NCBI GenBank assembly: GCA_950295325.1
Contig: OX485807.1
Location: 24,587,666-24,647,665, forward strand
Direction: 5' to 3'
DNA from: Polytrichum commune
Lineage: Eukaryota > Streptophyta > Polytrichopsida > Polytrichales > Polytrichaceae
Length of the DNA: 60,000 nt
A model generated the notes under the pieces. That model made no database searches, had not been told where the DNA came from, and saw only the letters and a list, made by a program, of their open reading frames with translations. A program made the position numbers and the translations under genes. Positions 1 through 10,290 of the stretch are shown in pieces; position 1 is the first letter of the stretch, and each line of letters begins with the position of its first letter.

Positions 1-205
1 ATCCAACAAGGCATTTTAGTAAATATCGGTGTAGGATTCTACTGCTTTTGTGCATAAAGGCACAGTACTCTAGAACACTCTTTACACATTGCACCCTACA
101 AGTATTTATAGCTGCCTGGAAAATAAGTATACCAGACCTGTACAAATTCAGTAACCTAGAGACTCTTATTTTCGTTAGCTGAATTGTAAGAGCGCCAAGA
201 CATAC

Positions 206-3200
206 CGTCATTAAGAATCGCAATGATCAAAACCATAAATGGAGAGAAGTCGAATTGCCAGATCAAGGCCAATAGGAGGAAACCAAGCTGCAAACCAATG
301 TTCCAGGAAACACATATTAGCTAAACCTGAATACTTGGACGCAACTCAATGGCAATATCAATAGATAAATTCTCTTCACTGCAAATGCCTAATTCACAAG
401 TACACCACACAAAGGTGCAATAGTGATTTCACACTTACCACAATACGGATGGTGATAGAAACGGCGTAAATCTGCAAAGACAACCAACCCCAGGACAACC
501 CCAGAAACAGATCATCAAGAATACTCAAGAAAAATGTGTCTCTTCCTTGGCAGTAACTTGGAACACCACAAAATCTCAACTGGTAATTTAATCTCAAGGT
601 GAGGCTGAAGTATGCAAACCGTGTAGTTCTTCATACGCTGGAAAATAGCTCGACTGGTCAACACAGCACTGATGATCACACTGAGACCAGGCTCTGTAAG
701 CACAATATCTGAGGCACTTCGTGCAGCATCAGTGGCATCTGCCACTGCAATACCAATATCCGCCTTCTTCAAAGCAGGAGCATCATTCACACCGTCTCCA
801 GTCATACCAACGATGTGCTTCTTCTCTTGCAATCTCCTCACGATTTCGTACTTATGCTCTGCAAATAACAAAAATATTGCTCCCCATCAAAACTCTGTTG
901 TAGCCTCCATATCCCATACTTCACTCCTAGAAGACATTCTCTCAACGGATTCATAGATTTGAGATGCCCTCAAAACAGGTAATGAATACGGGTCCATCGT
1001 CCCAAGCAAGTTCACATCCAAATTCTCGTAAGGACGCCTTTGTTACCTGGGAAGACTCCTGCAAATCCATCGGCCTTCTCAATCAGCTCGTCTACAGGCA
1101 AGGCTGCAATGCTTTCGTCTTTGTGTGCTCCAAGTAAGGATGATGAGGGGTACATGTTTGTGCCCATTCCCAATCTTCGACCTGTCTCCTTTCCGATTGC
1201 CAGTTGGTCACCTGTGATGAAAAATCCCAGAACGCGAATTAGACTTACTCAGCTCCAGGAAAGGTGGCACCCACATTCAACGAAGTGCAATCAGAGGATG
1301 GGGGGCACTTTAAATGTGGACATTTTCCTTACCTGTAATCATCTTAACACTAACTCCTAGGTTCAAAGCCCTCCGAATAGTCTCGGCACTGTCATGTCGT
1401 GGAGGATCAAAGAGGGGCATCAACCCAAGAAATTGCCATGGATCGCCGGCACTTTCCTTAGACTGCTCTGGGACTTCCTGTAGTTTCAATATCAATTATG
1501 TCAGGCATCTGCTGATCAATATGCCAATCATCCCATCTCAGCTTTAGACGAGAATCTAACTTCTAGGAGACAAATGCAAATAATAGTAGAGAAACTCAAA
1601 CTTGCCTGCCTGGCAACAGCCAGTGATCGTAGCCCTCGCTCAGCAAACTTATCGATGATCGAGTGCACTCGTGCAGCAATCTCTTCCTTGTTGTGTGCCA
1701 GATCCAAGATCTGCTCAGGAGCTCCCTTACTGGCCCGGTACCATTTTCCATCCTCACTGTCGATATAGGTAATAGCAGTTCGCTTATCAACTGGGTTGAA
1801 GGGAAGGAAGTGAATCTCTTTAACATTTGCACGAGCCTGGAATGCCACATTAATGTTAGAAGCTATTTTGACATAAGTACTTCCACTATCCCGGCCACCA
1901 CCAACGAATATACTGCAATCATGAGTACCACATAATACCCAAAGGACATTCAAAACTCTTTACAGCAACATATGCAGTACCTCCTTAGGGTCAGCTAGGA
2001 CTCCAACAATTGCTGCGTCAATAGCATCCTGATTCTCCGTTCTAGAAGCCCTGGCAGCCAATAAGCACACCATCTCCTTGTCAACGCCCTTGGAAAATAC
2101 CTGCAATATTTTGAAAAAGGTGCACGTTACAACCGGAAGTTGGCGAGGCTGTTCTGATCCAGGATTGTGTATGCAAAACTTGAATTAGCACTTCTGAGCG
2201 AAGGAAAAGAACAACGGCATTGCGGTGTGGAGCACATTAAGCAGTACCTCAACCAGATTCTTGTCAACAGTCAACTTGTTCAAAGTTAGAGTTCCGGTCT
2301 TATCACTGCAAAGCACATCCATGCCTGCCATCTCCTCAATAGCAGTCATACGCTTGGTGATGGCACCCTACAATACAATTTGTGCACGCAACCTACATTA
2401 ATACTTAGAGCAACGTGCTCGGATACAAACACCACAAAGATAACTAGAATCCTCCATAATTTCTTCCATACCTGTACAAATAAGCAATTGCAGGCAACTC
2501 CTTGCCAACGTTAACAAGTTCAAGTACACTGGTAACAAAACCCATTAAGGCAAACTTCCAATTCTTCTAGTATATCGGACATAACTATGTTCTATCCTGT
2601 ACTTGTAACCTTCACCTGCATCTTTGATTATAATACTAGAGTCATAGGGCCACAATCGGCTAGTGGACCCAATTGACACTATTGAAATATAACAGAGGAA
2701 TACCTGCTGTGACAGACGATGGGAACCAATAGCCATTGTGACAGAGAGCACAGTTGGCATGGCAATAGGAATGCCTCCGATAAGCAACACCAACAGATTG
2801 TCAATTCCATCACGGTACTTGCGCTTCTGAATGGGGTACATCACGATGATCTCGATGACGATTCCAATGGCAATGGAGACAATACAGAAGTTTCCGATTG
2901 CAGTCAACACCTGGATTCCAAAATCACAAGTAGATTGACCTGAGCTCAAGACGGAGGCGAACAACCAACCAACCAACCAACCAATCCAGGGAAACATGAA
3001 TCCGTTCAAAAATAAGCACTAAATTGAAATATGAAGTGCACAAATATTTCCTTGATTACATGCACTCATAGATGACAACAATTGGGCCCGCTGCCCAACT
3101 AGGGATCCTATCTGAAGAGGAGACAATGAGGAACAACTGACTGCCTTACCTTTTGGAAATGGCCCACATTGTTGGTGGAGTCCACCAAATGTGCAGCCTT

Positions 3201-4890
3201 ACCGAAAAAGGTGTGCACACCAGTAGCAATAACGACAGCTTCAATCTCACCCTGTTTGCAGGTTGACCCTGAGAACACTTCATCTCCGGGCTTCTTAGTG
3301 GCCGGCATAGACTCTCCGGTTAGAGCTGACTGCAGGCACAACCAACCAACCAACCAAGTGCATTCAGGAACCTTCCAACTCTTGTGTCCACAAAAAATGA
3401 CGGGGCATTGCAACTCCACAAAATCGCACAACCCACCTAAACCATAGAAAGGTTCTATTTAAGAGACACACACACACACAGCAACTCGACCAAGGAAAAT
3501 TAAGTCCCTAGGCAAACAGCAATGAAGGGTCTTTAAAGAGACTAGAGAGTTGCAAACCTGATCAATCTTTAAAGGATCTCCTTCCAGAAGACGTGCATCG
3601 GCAGGAATGATGTCACCGAGCTTGATGCTAATGATATCACCAGGCACCAAAATGACTGCATCTCGCTCACCCCATTGGCCCCCTCGCAACACCTGCCGAA
3701 AATTGCTCCAAAGTTTAGTGATTGCATGCAGCTAAAACGCATCCCATTTGAGGGAAGAAGAGAAGGGCCAGCAAGACTCTCAAGTATCCTCGTGGCGCAT
3801 TCCCAGAACACAACACCAAAACTACCACTTTTTCATCAACTTCGGGACACGAAATCCCGTGCATGCTATTGTTGTAAAAGTAAAGGAGAATCACTGATAG
3901 ACAAACCTTAGTTTTAGGTGCCAACCGAGCCATCAGAGCGGCAGCGGCATTGCCAGCATTGTTTTCCTCAATGAAACTGATAGTTGAATTGATCACCAAC
4001 AAAACGATGATTCCCAGAAAATCCTGCCAGTCAGGTGGCAGCCCCTACATCCCACACAGAAAAAAGGCACATGACGTCATTCATTGTCCAGAACTGTAAT
4101 GATTCGAGGATTCCACCATAATTGTAGATTACCTCACCTACTATTACTCAACTATACCGAACCCAAATCAAACCAAACCAAACAAAAAAATAATAATAAA
4201 CATTATCTTCATCGTCCTCCTGCTCACCTGTCCGTTGGCGAGAACAATTGCCATCAACGCTGCAGCCTCCATCACCCATGACAGAGGGTTCCACATGAAC
4301 CCGAGAAACTTGAGAAACTTGCTCTCCTGCGAAACAACAAAGAATTCCAACCCCACCACCAAAACCCCATTAGCCCCACACACATGCGAATTCCCAAGAC
4401 CATACCATAACCCAAGGAATTCACAAGCACTCTAAACCCATCCTTAAGATTCCGAGCTGCAGAAATCCACCATAAAAAAAGAAACAAAACACCAAAACCC
4501 CCAACGCACCGATTTCTCCTCCAGCTTGTTGTGACCGAAGATTTTAAGGCGAGCCTCGCCCTCTTCGTCAGTCAACCCCTCCTTGTTACATCTCAACTGC
4601 TGGAACACCTCGTCTATAGGAATATGCTCCTGCACACCAAGACCCACACATCCCTCAATTCAGCCACGATCCTCCACCTTCCCACCCCGCCGATCACCTC
4701 ATCACATCCCATTCCATTCCCACCAAAATACACATAACCACACACAAAAACAAATAGACATTCGCGTCATTCATCTATCCATCTCACGCATCTCCTTTTC
4801 CTCCTCCTCTCTTACCAAGTCGACCGTCTCGTTGTTGAGAGCCTCCAACCCTTCCAGGTTGTTGGTCCCGGCCACGTGATTCTCCGCCAT
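206..4890 (-). CDS. AHA: Plasma-membrane H+-ATPase (P3A P-type ATPase), 3' end beyond window
   Basis: This enzyme pumps protons out of the cell using ATP and energises the plasma membrane. Fifteen exons join in frame: 4816-4890, 4510-4629, 4228-4326, 3907-4044, 3558-3692, 3150-3329, 2704-2910, 2248-2367, 1981-2100, 1606-1836, 1333-1477, 1047-1211, 620-858, 439-471, 206-287. They give 696 residues plus one base. Visible motifs: M1 and M2 at about 70-124, TGES at 193-196 (actuator), GGIPIAMP in M4 at 294-301, CSDKTGT with the phosphorylated Asp at 340, KGAPEQ at 435, DPPRHDS at 499, MITGD at 521-525, TGDGVNDAP at 598-606, M5 at about 659-679, and the M6 ILND Asp at 696, which aligns with the proton-carrying Asp684 of Arabidopsis AHA2. 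The N-terminus is about 11 residues longer than AHA2. No exon has a stop. M7-M10 and the regulatory C-terminus lie off the window. All seen introns are GT-AG except one GC-AG. Family assignment is very secure; the isoform is unknown. Confidence 0.97.
1478..1605 (-). other. GC-AG intron of the H+-ATPase gene
   Basis: Exon 10 ends ...GTTGCCAGGCAG and is followed by GCAAGT, so the donor is GC rather than GT. The acceptor is TACAG before GAAGTCCCAGAG. This junction gives [13 protein letters not shown], which matches the family, and no nearby GT keeps the frame and the conserved residues. The other bases of the donor fit the strong consensus expected of GC donors. Confidence 0.88.
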
Positions 4891-5129
4891 CTTGGCGGCC
4901 CCTCCCCTCCCCCTCCCACTCCTACTCCTTTCCCCTCCTCTCCCCTCTTCTTCCTAACACGAAGGAGCCAGCCTACGACGACACAGCCCACCACCAACGA
5001 GCCGCTCTCCCTTCCTCTCTTTCCGACCTCAGCGCTCCTGCTGGCTGTCGCTAACTGCGAGAGGACAAGAGGAATGAGGAAGAGGGGGGAGCGAGGTGCC
5101 CGAGGCCTCAAGAAGGCTGCTGGCTGCAA
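4812..5129 (-). promoter_or_regulatory. Candidate overlapping upstream ORF of the H+-ATPase mRNA
   Basis: An ATG at 5127-5129 opens a frame that runs past the main start codon (4888-4890) in a different register and ends at 4812. It could lower translation of the pump if the transcript begins upstream of 5129. Upstream ORFs are known in 5' leaders of several plant H+-ATPase genes. The frame reads into intron 1, so its end in the spliced mRNA would differ. Codon content is biased to Arg/Gly/Ser and no product is recognised. Confidence 0.35.
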
Positions 5130-5521
5130 GAGCGAGCTGCTGCGAGAAAGAAGACTTGCCAGAACCCCCTGTTTTCTATTACCACTCCCCGGGGCCAGAG
5201 GTGAGGTGCGCTGGGGCTCCCCTTGGCCCTTCCTTGCTTCCTTCCCTTGCGTTTCTTCGGGTTTTGCGCTCCCTGCCCTGCCCGGTGTCTGCCCTGCGCT
5301 CGTTTCCCCGCCTGCCCTGCCTGCCCTCAGCTCGCCCGCTTGGTTTCACTTGCTGCCCTGCCTGCCCCCGCGAGGCTTCCGTCCTCCGCCAGGGCCGGCT
5401 CTGCCCGCGCCTCGGGGCCTGCCGCGGTGAGGCCTGGGGCAGGCCGTCTCGCGGCCGCTGGCTGGTTGGCCGTGGCGGGGTGGGAAGGCAGCGAGTGAGG
5501 GCGGGCTGGTTGGTCTGGCCC

Positions 5522-5555
5522 GGGCCGGGCCGGGGCTGGGCTGGGCTGGGCTGGG
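5522..5555 (+). promoter_or_regulatory. G-quadruplex-forming tract upstream of the H+-ATPase
   Basis: The plus strand carries GGGCCGGGCC and then four repeats of the type GGGCT, giving at least five runs of three G spaced by two bases. This is a canonical G-quadruplex pattern on the template strand of the H+-ATPase gene, about 640 bp upstream of its start codon. A regulatory role is inference. Confidence 0.5.
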
Positions 5556-5785
5556 ACGCCGCTGCTGCGGCTGCGGCTGCTGGCCCCTGTGGTGGGCGAA
5601 AGCCTAGGCCGCGGCTCTTCTCTCATCACTAATTGTGGCCCATCGTTCAAAGCGCACGTCAATGTAGGAATGTAGTAAGTAAGTTAAGGAAGGGAAGGGA
5701 AGGAAGGATGTGTGTAACAGCAGCGCTCTCCCTTACCCTCCGACTCGCTTCTAAAGCGACTGGGGGGGTACTTGCCCATGCCCCC

Positions 5786-5870
5786 TCTTCTCTCTCTCTC
5801 TCTCTTCTCTCTACCCCTCCCTCCCCTTGCACATTGCCCTTTGCAGCTTTCTCTCTCTCTCTCTCTCTTC
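5786..5870. repeat. Two CT/GA microsatellite tracts in the H+-ATPase upstream region
   Basis: CT dinucleotide runs lie at 5786-5812 and 5849-5870. On the coding strand they are GA repeats, the type bound by plant GAGA-binding (BPC) proteins. That binding is possible but not shown. Confidence 0.7.
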
Positions 5871-6111
5871 TGGGGTGGGGGGGCCACCTGTGCAGCATCG
5901 ATCAGGGAGAGCCCCGTCCACACGCTGGGGGGAATTCAGTTAATCCTGAAGATGGATGGTTCTTAACATGCTTACTTTTCCCCAACTACGGTGATGACCC
6001 CAATTAGTGTGTGTTGCATACGGAGTTGCGTACTGCTATGACTATTTAATGAGAATGTAATATATAGCACCAACCAAAGTCATTTGTATTCTATAATGCC
6101 CATATAATTTA

Positions 6112-6552
6112 TTGGTTATGTCTGTAGGCAAAGGCTACGCATCAACTTCTTTGTTTCAAGAGAAAATTTCTTAACCACTTTGTGTTCACAGTTGGACATT
6201 GCTTGTTCCCGCTATTTTGGGTCCAGTTTCTTTGATGTGGATGTTAACTATAGTTTTTTGTATATATATACTATATATATAGTTAACTATAGTTGCTCGC
6301 TAAAATGTATTGAAAAATTATAGTTAATTATAGTTGTTTTGGTAGATGTTGATTAGTTATTTTTTTTAAATTGGGTGATAAATGAGTAGCTTCAATCCTT
6401 GACCCGCATTTGAGAAGAAGGTGCACAAAATCCAATAAAGGTTTGGTTATAGGCATAGTAAATAACCATGGATTGGCATGAGCAAAGTGGACAACTCCAA
6501 TTATAGTCTTTCATAGTGAAGGATAAAGTCTCACAGTTCTATTGTTTTCTTG
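6112..6552 (+). repeat. Repeat family R2, tandem unit 1
   Basis: About 440 bp, from TGTCTGTAGG to GTTTTCTTGTTG. It contains several copies of the palindrome TTAACTATAGTTAA around a TA-rich core. Unit 2 follows directly with roughly 80% identity by eye. No coding potential was seen. Confidence 0.75.
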
Positions 6553-6964
6553 TTGGCTTTGTCTGTAGGACAGAGACTATGCATCAACTTCTTCGTTTCA
6601 AGAGCAAATTTCCTAACCACTTTGTGTTCACACTTGGACGTTACTTGTTCTTGTTATTTTTGGTCCACTTTATGTAATGTGGATGTTAACTATAGTTTAT
6701 ATATATAAGTGCTACCTAAAATGCATTGAAAGAAATCTAGTTCCCTATAGTTATTTTGGCAGTTCTCGATTATTTATTTTAAAAATCTCGGGTGATAAAT
6801 GAGTAGCTTCAATTTTTGACCCGTATTTGAGAAGAAGGTGCACAAAATCCAAGAAAGGTTTGGTATAGTGAATAGCCATAAATTGGCATGAGCAAAGTGG
6901 ACAACTACAATTGTAATCTTTCATAATAAAGAACAAAGCCTCACGGTTCTACCGTTTTCTTGTT
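6553..6964 (+). repeat. Repeat family R2, tandem unit 2
   Basis: This is the second tandem copy of the unit at 6112-6552, with shared blocks such as CAACTTCTTCGTTTCAAGAG and TGGCATGAGCAAAGTGGACA. Its right end abuts the right half of MITE copy A. A third, inverted copy lies at 22129-22585. Confidence 0.75.
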
Positions 6965-7047
6965 GAACTTCCGTTTGAAATTGAAATCATGAGTGAAAAG
7001 TTATTGCACTGCGTAACTCCAAATATTAGCATGCGCTAATTAGGACA

Positions 7048-7929
7048 ATCAATGTAGCCCACTTTCTCCTAGGATATGGAAGCACGCAGGTTAGTACAAG
7101 ATAGTTAGCCAATCCAAATCGAGGCCATAGCTTCCTCTTTTTGTAATTTATGGAGCTTGTGTATTCGTTGTCAAAGTGAAGAGTCTCGTGCTCGTTAAAT
7201 GGTCATGTAGATCCTCCCATTTGAGCCGAGAGAGGTTATCGTTGTTTATACACAATCCAATCTTTTTTAAACGCGTGTCTCTTTGGTATCCGTTCTTGGA
7301 ACCATGCCTAACCACATTTTATGCAAAAATAGGTGCACAATTAAGATAAGTAATTGACTTGGGCACGTCTACCTTAACCCTTGAAGAACCAAGGGCTCAA
7401 TGTACGACTTGAATACACAAATTTACATGCATGACCAAGTCATAAAACCATTCTTTATGAACATTATAGATTTGGAAGTTTTTATAGTATATTGTCTTAT
7501 GGCAACGTTAAAAGAAATATTGACTCATATGTGACATTGGTGATTAAAACATCAAGTATATATTAACATCAAGTCAACCATGCTATGTAATTGAACTTAA
7601 ATCTTTAGCAACAATAAAATTGTTTAACCAATTTGGACTAAAAGTGAAAGTAGCTCGAATACATGTTTTTGTGTGTGAAGGCCTACATAGGGCCTCTTGG
7701 ATGCTTCGGGGTTAAAAGCTTTTAGCATGCTCTTATGCATTGTGTACTTTCTCTTTGTATTGGATGGTATGAAATCTTCATCAACCACTTTTCAAGCTAT
7801 TTTGTTTGGGTCTCAAGGAAAACATTGTTGCAAGACAACAAGCTATCACTATCTACCAAAAAATCACATCACAATAAAGATACCGTATGTGTGACATGCC
7901 CAAATTGGCTTTCATAGATATTCAAGTTT
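7048..7929. other. Intergenic, no gene seen
   Basis: AT-rich DNA without a convincing reading frame. The stretch 7225-7400 resembles 42180-42380 (shared CGTTCTTGGAACCA-like and AAGATAAGTAATTGA blocks), so part of it is a diverged copy of the R1 repeat family. Confidence 0.6.
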
Positions 7930-7932
7930 TAA

Positions 7933-8236
7933 GGGTGGGTTTACTATAGGGTCCAGGGCCCAAAACACCCTTCAATGGACCCCTACTTTTGGACTAAAGC
8001 TCGGGCCCAATCTTGGAGAAAGATTTCTCTACCTGCCAATAGGATTATTTTTGGAGTCGAGACCAACAAGAATTTGGCAGGAAAGTGTGTCACAAAACCA
8101 CTACTTTGTTTTTTTTCACATTGTGGAGTCTAACCCTAGTGTAAACTAATTGGGTCTATAATTTTGCTCTCAACCAATTATAAGATCACTTGATTTTGGT
8201 GTTTCTTTGGTGTTGGACCATGGCACAAACCCATCC
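7933..8236. mobile_element. Tourist-like MITE T1 with TAA target duplication
   Basis: The 304 bp element starts GGGTGGGTTTACTATAGGGT and its opposite end read inward is GGATGGGTTTGTGCCATGGT. It is flanked by TAA at 7930-7932 and 8237-8239. The 3 bp TAA/TTA duplication and GG-rich ends fit PIF/Harbinger-type MITEs. No coding capacity. Confidence 0.75.
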
Positions 8237-8614
8237 TAAGGTGTGTGGCCCAACATGTGCACATCCAACTCCACTTGCATTTATGTTGAGATGGATCATG
8301 AATCGTTCCCTTCAGTTAACAACTGCAAATCGAGAAGATTGATATTTAATGTTTCAATAAACACAATTGCAATAAACAAGTTGAGGTCAAAACAAAGATT
8401 CCGTCTCTCTTTAAATGGTCGCACAAACCCTCTCAATTTTGTCAACTATTGAACCTATAATGGTGGACCTATATTCTAAGCACATAGTCCAATCTCATCA
8501 TAACACGTGTTTTTTTTGGTGTTTGTTGTTAACAACAAGTCATGTCATGTACCACTCAAATATAGGTGAGCGATCAAGAGGGGTGACCACATAAGGTCCA
8601 CATACCTTATTAAG
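8237..8614 (+). repeat. R1 repeat family, copy 1
   Basis: Starts TAAGGTGTGTGGCCC and ends with the near-inverse ...GGTCCACATACCTTA, so short terminal inverted repeats may be present. It shares CATAACACGTGT and AAATATAGGTG blocks with the next copy. Related blocks recur at 12360-12470, 14090-14170, 39259-39530, 40640-40700, 42180-42380 and, inverted, 43905-44265. Confidence 0.6.
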
Positions 8615-8725
8615 GTACATCTACCCAAAACCGACAACAAACCTAAAACCAACATTATGTACCACAATCATACATTTGGGGATTTCAAACATATGGCAGT
8701 GGTACGTACCTAGTGTTGGTTGTGG

Positions 8726-9107
8726 GTATGGTGTGTGGCCCTATTGTGGAAAATTCCAACTCCACAAACAATTCTTATTGTGGGATGCATTGGGATCCAT
8801 CTCATCCAATTGATGTTGTAGATCACGCAAATTTTAATTTATAGTTTCAAAATCATAGATGGGATCTAGATGTTGTAGGAGGTTAAATTGATTTGTTCTC
8901 TCTCTTTTGAGTGAGCACATAGGCCCTCTCATTTGTGTTCACTATCTAACTTAGAACAATGTCTTCGTTATGAGGACATAGTTCAATCTCATCGTAATGC
9001 GTGTCTTTTCGGTGCTTGTTCTCTAAGTACGAACCTTTGTATATGCCAGTCAAATGTAGGTGTTTGATAAAGAAGAGTGACCATGTACGGCCCACATAAC
9101 ATAATAA
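8726..9107 (+). repeat. R1 repeat family, copy 2
   Basis: A diverged direct copy of 8237-8614. It begins GGTGTGTGGCCCTATTGTGG and ends with ACCATGTACGGCCCACATAA. The spacing of shared blocks is kept, but identity by eye is modest. No open frame is conserved between copies, so it is not coding. Confidence 0.6.
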
Positions 9108-9281
9108 GAGTCAAATGCCATGGACATATCCGCACCATCCATTTGTCAAGGGGCTTACATATGGGTTTATTGTCATCAAAAAAACGAGTGACGTTATATG
9201 TTTCTACGCAATGTGTCTCCATGTGGAGCAATCAATCTCATGAACTAAGGGTCAAGTCCCATGGACTCATCTAAGCCATCC

Positions 9282-9305
9282 AGAGAGAGAGAGAGAGAGA
9301 GAGAG
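9282..9305. repeat. (GA)n microsatellite
   Basis: Twelve GA dinucleotides. No associated gene. Confidence 0.95.
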
Positions 9306-9859
9306 GTGTGACATCGCTCATTTTTAAGCAAAGGTGCCTTCATGTGCACCAACTGCATTAGGAGAAGACTTGTCCATTTCAACTCAACCTAAAGATTTTT
9401 TTTTCACTTTGCAAGGGTGAACATACATGTGAGTTGTCACAAAACATAATTCATAATTTAACTTCAAACATGTTTGCCAATTGCATGGGGCCTAGCACTA
9501 ACGGTGCATGTCAACGGCAATGCTAACAAGATTTGCATCACTTGATTCATGGAATGATACTCACAAGGTACATACGCTCCCTCTTTTAGAAAAGTTGACC
9601 TTGTGATATAGGCTTAGTAATATTATAATATGAATTGTAGTAAATTGTTCATGAAGATCCATATCTATAGCTATATTGTTAATAAGAATATATGCACACC
9701 AATGGGCGTTAAAGAAAATGTAATCAAATAACCAAAGTAAATTGACCAATAATTAGAATGAGCATGCAATTAATCATGTTGAAATTATCAACATTTACAT
9801 TGACTTCCTTTGGGCTTGGTGTGAGATTTGTTTGTACTCATAAAAGGTGAACTGATTTG

Positions 9860-9862
<3 letters not shown>
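9306..9862. other. Intergenic, no gene seen
   Basis: AT-rich sequence with no recognised repeat or coding region. The two short open frames here have no recognisable protein features. Confidence 0.5.

Positions 9863-9902
<40 letters not shown>
9863..9902. repeat. (GA)n microsatellite
   Basis: About 20 uninterrupted GA dinucleotides. Confidence 0.95.
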
Positions 9903-9904
<2 letters not shown>

Positions 9905-10099
9905 AATCTTTGCCCATGATTAAGTGAGAGTCATTCAAAACTATACACTAACTTTGAATTTTGTGAAGAAAAGATTCATGGACATTTTTAAAACATATTG
10001 ATTCACAAAGCCACACAATTTTATGATGACAAAAACAATTATAAGAGAAGACTGCATATTTTAGAAGGTAGTGCAAGTGATGTGCAAGTAGGTGATATT

Positions 10100-10290
10100 G
10101 AATAAATAATTGTTTGAAATTTGTTTTAAACACAATAAAACTAAATACATTGATGGTGTTGAGCATGAGTAGGGAGGTATTTTATAGCTACCATGTGTAT
10201 TTGTTGCATGCATGCATGCATGGGCATTAAAGGGATGTAACATTGTTCAAAAATGTTGGTGATGTAAATTGTGTGGATTCGCTTTGTATG
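10100..10290 (-). repeat. Dispersed repeat related to 33500-33690
   Basis: Read on the minus strand it shares CCATGCATGCATGCAACAAATACAC-like and CATCACCAACATTTTTGAAC-like blocks, in the same order, with the plus strand of 33500-33690. A GCAT tetranucleotide run lies at 10206-10222. No coding sequence is conserved. Confidence 0.5.

Larger units (their letters stand above)
4891..5960 (-). promoter_or_regulatory. GC-rich leader and promoter region of the H+-ATPase gene
   Basis: The kilobase upstream of the start codon is much richer in G+C than the rest of the window. On the coding (minus) strand it is purine-rich, with GA-type tracts. No TATA box is evident between 4891 and 5700, so a TATA-less promoter or a 5'-UTR intron is possible. 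The transcription start cannot be placed from sequence. Plus-strand open frames here (for example 5096-5632) have the Pro/Ala/Arg/Leu composition expected of GC-rich non-coding DNA and are not called as genes. Confidence 0.6.
6002..7047. mobile_element. MITE family M1, copy A, split by an 850 bp repeat insertion
   Basis: The left end (6002-6110) and right end (6965-7047) together match two uninterrupted relatives at 52244-52450 and 54126-54325. The ends are inverted repeats built on AATTAGTG and a GGAGTTACGCA-like core. The match to the other copies breaks at the TATTG/AACTT junction, where two tandem units of another repeat sit. Superfamily and target duplication are not clear. Confidence 0.7.

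Noticed and set aside
672-1953. Plus-strand frames opposite the H+-ATPase exons
   Set aside because: They are mirror frames of conserved pump exons and have no independent motif.
5096-5632. Long plus-strand frames in the GC-rich H+-ATPase upstream region
   Set aside because: Composition-driven Pro/Ala/Leu/Arg frames in three registers at once; no domain, and they lie in the leader/promoter of the minus-strand gene.
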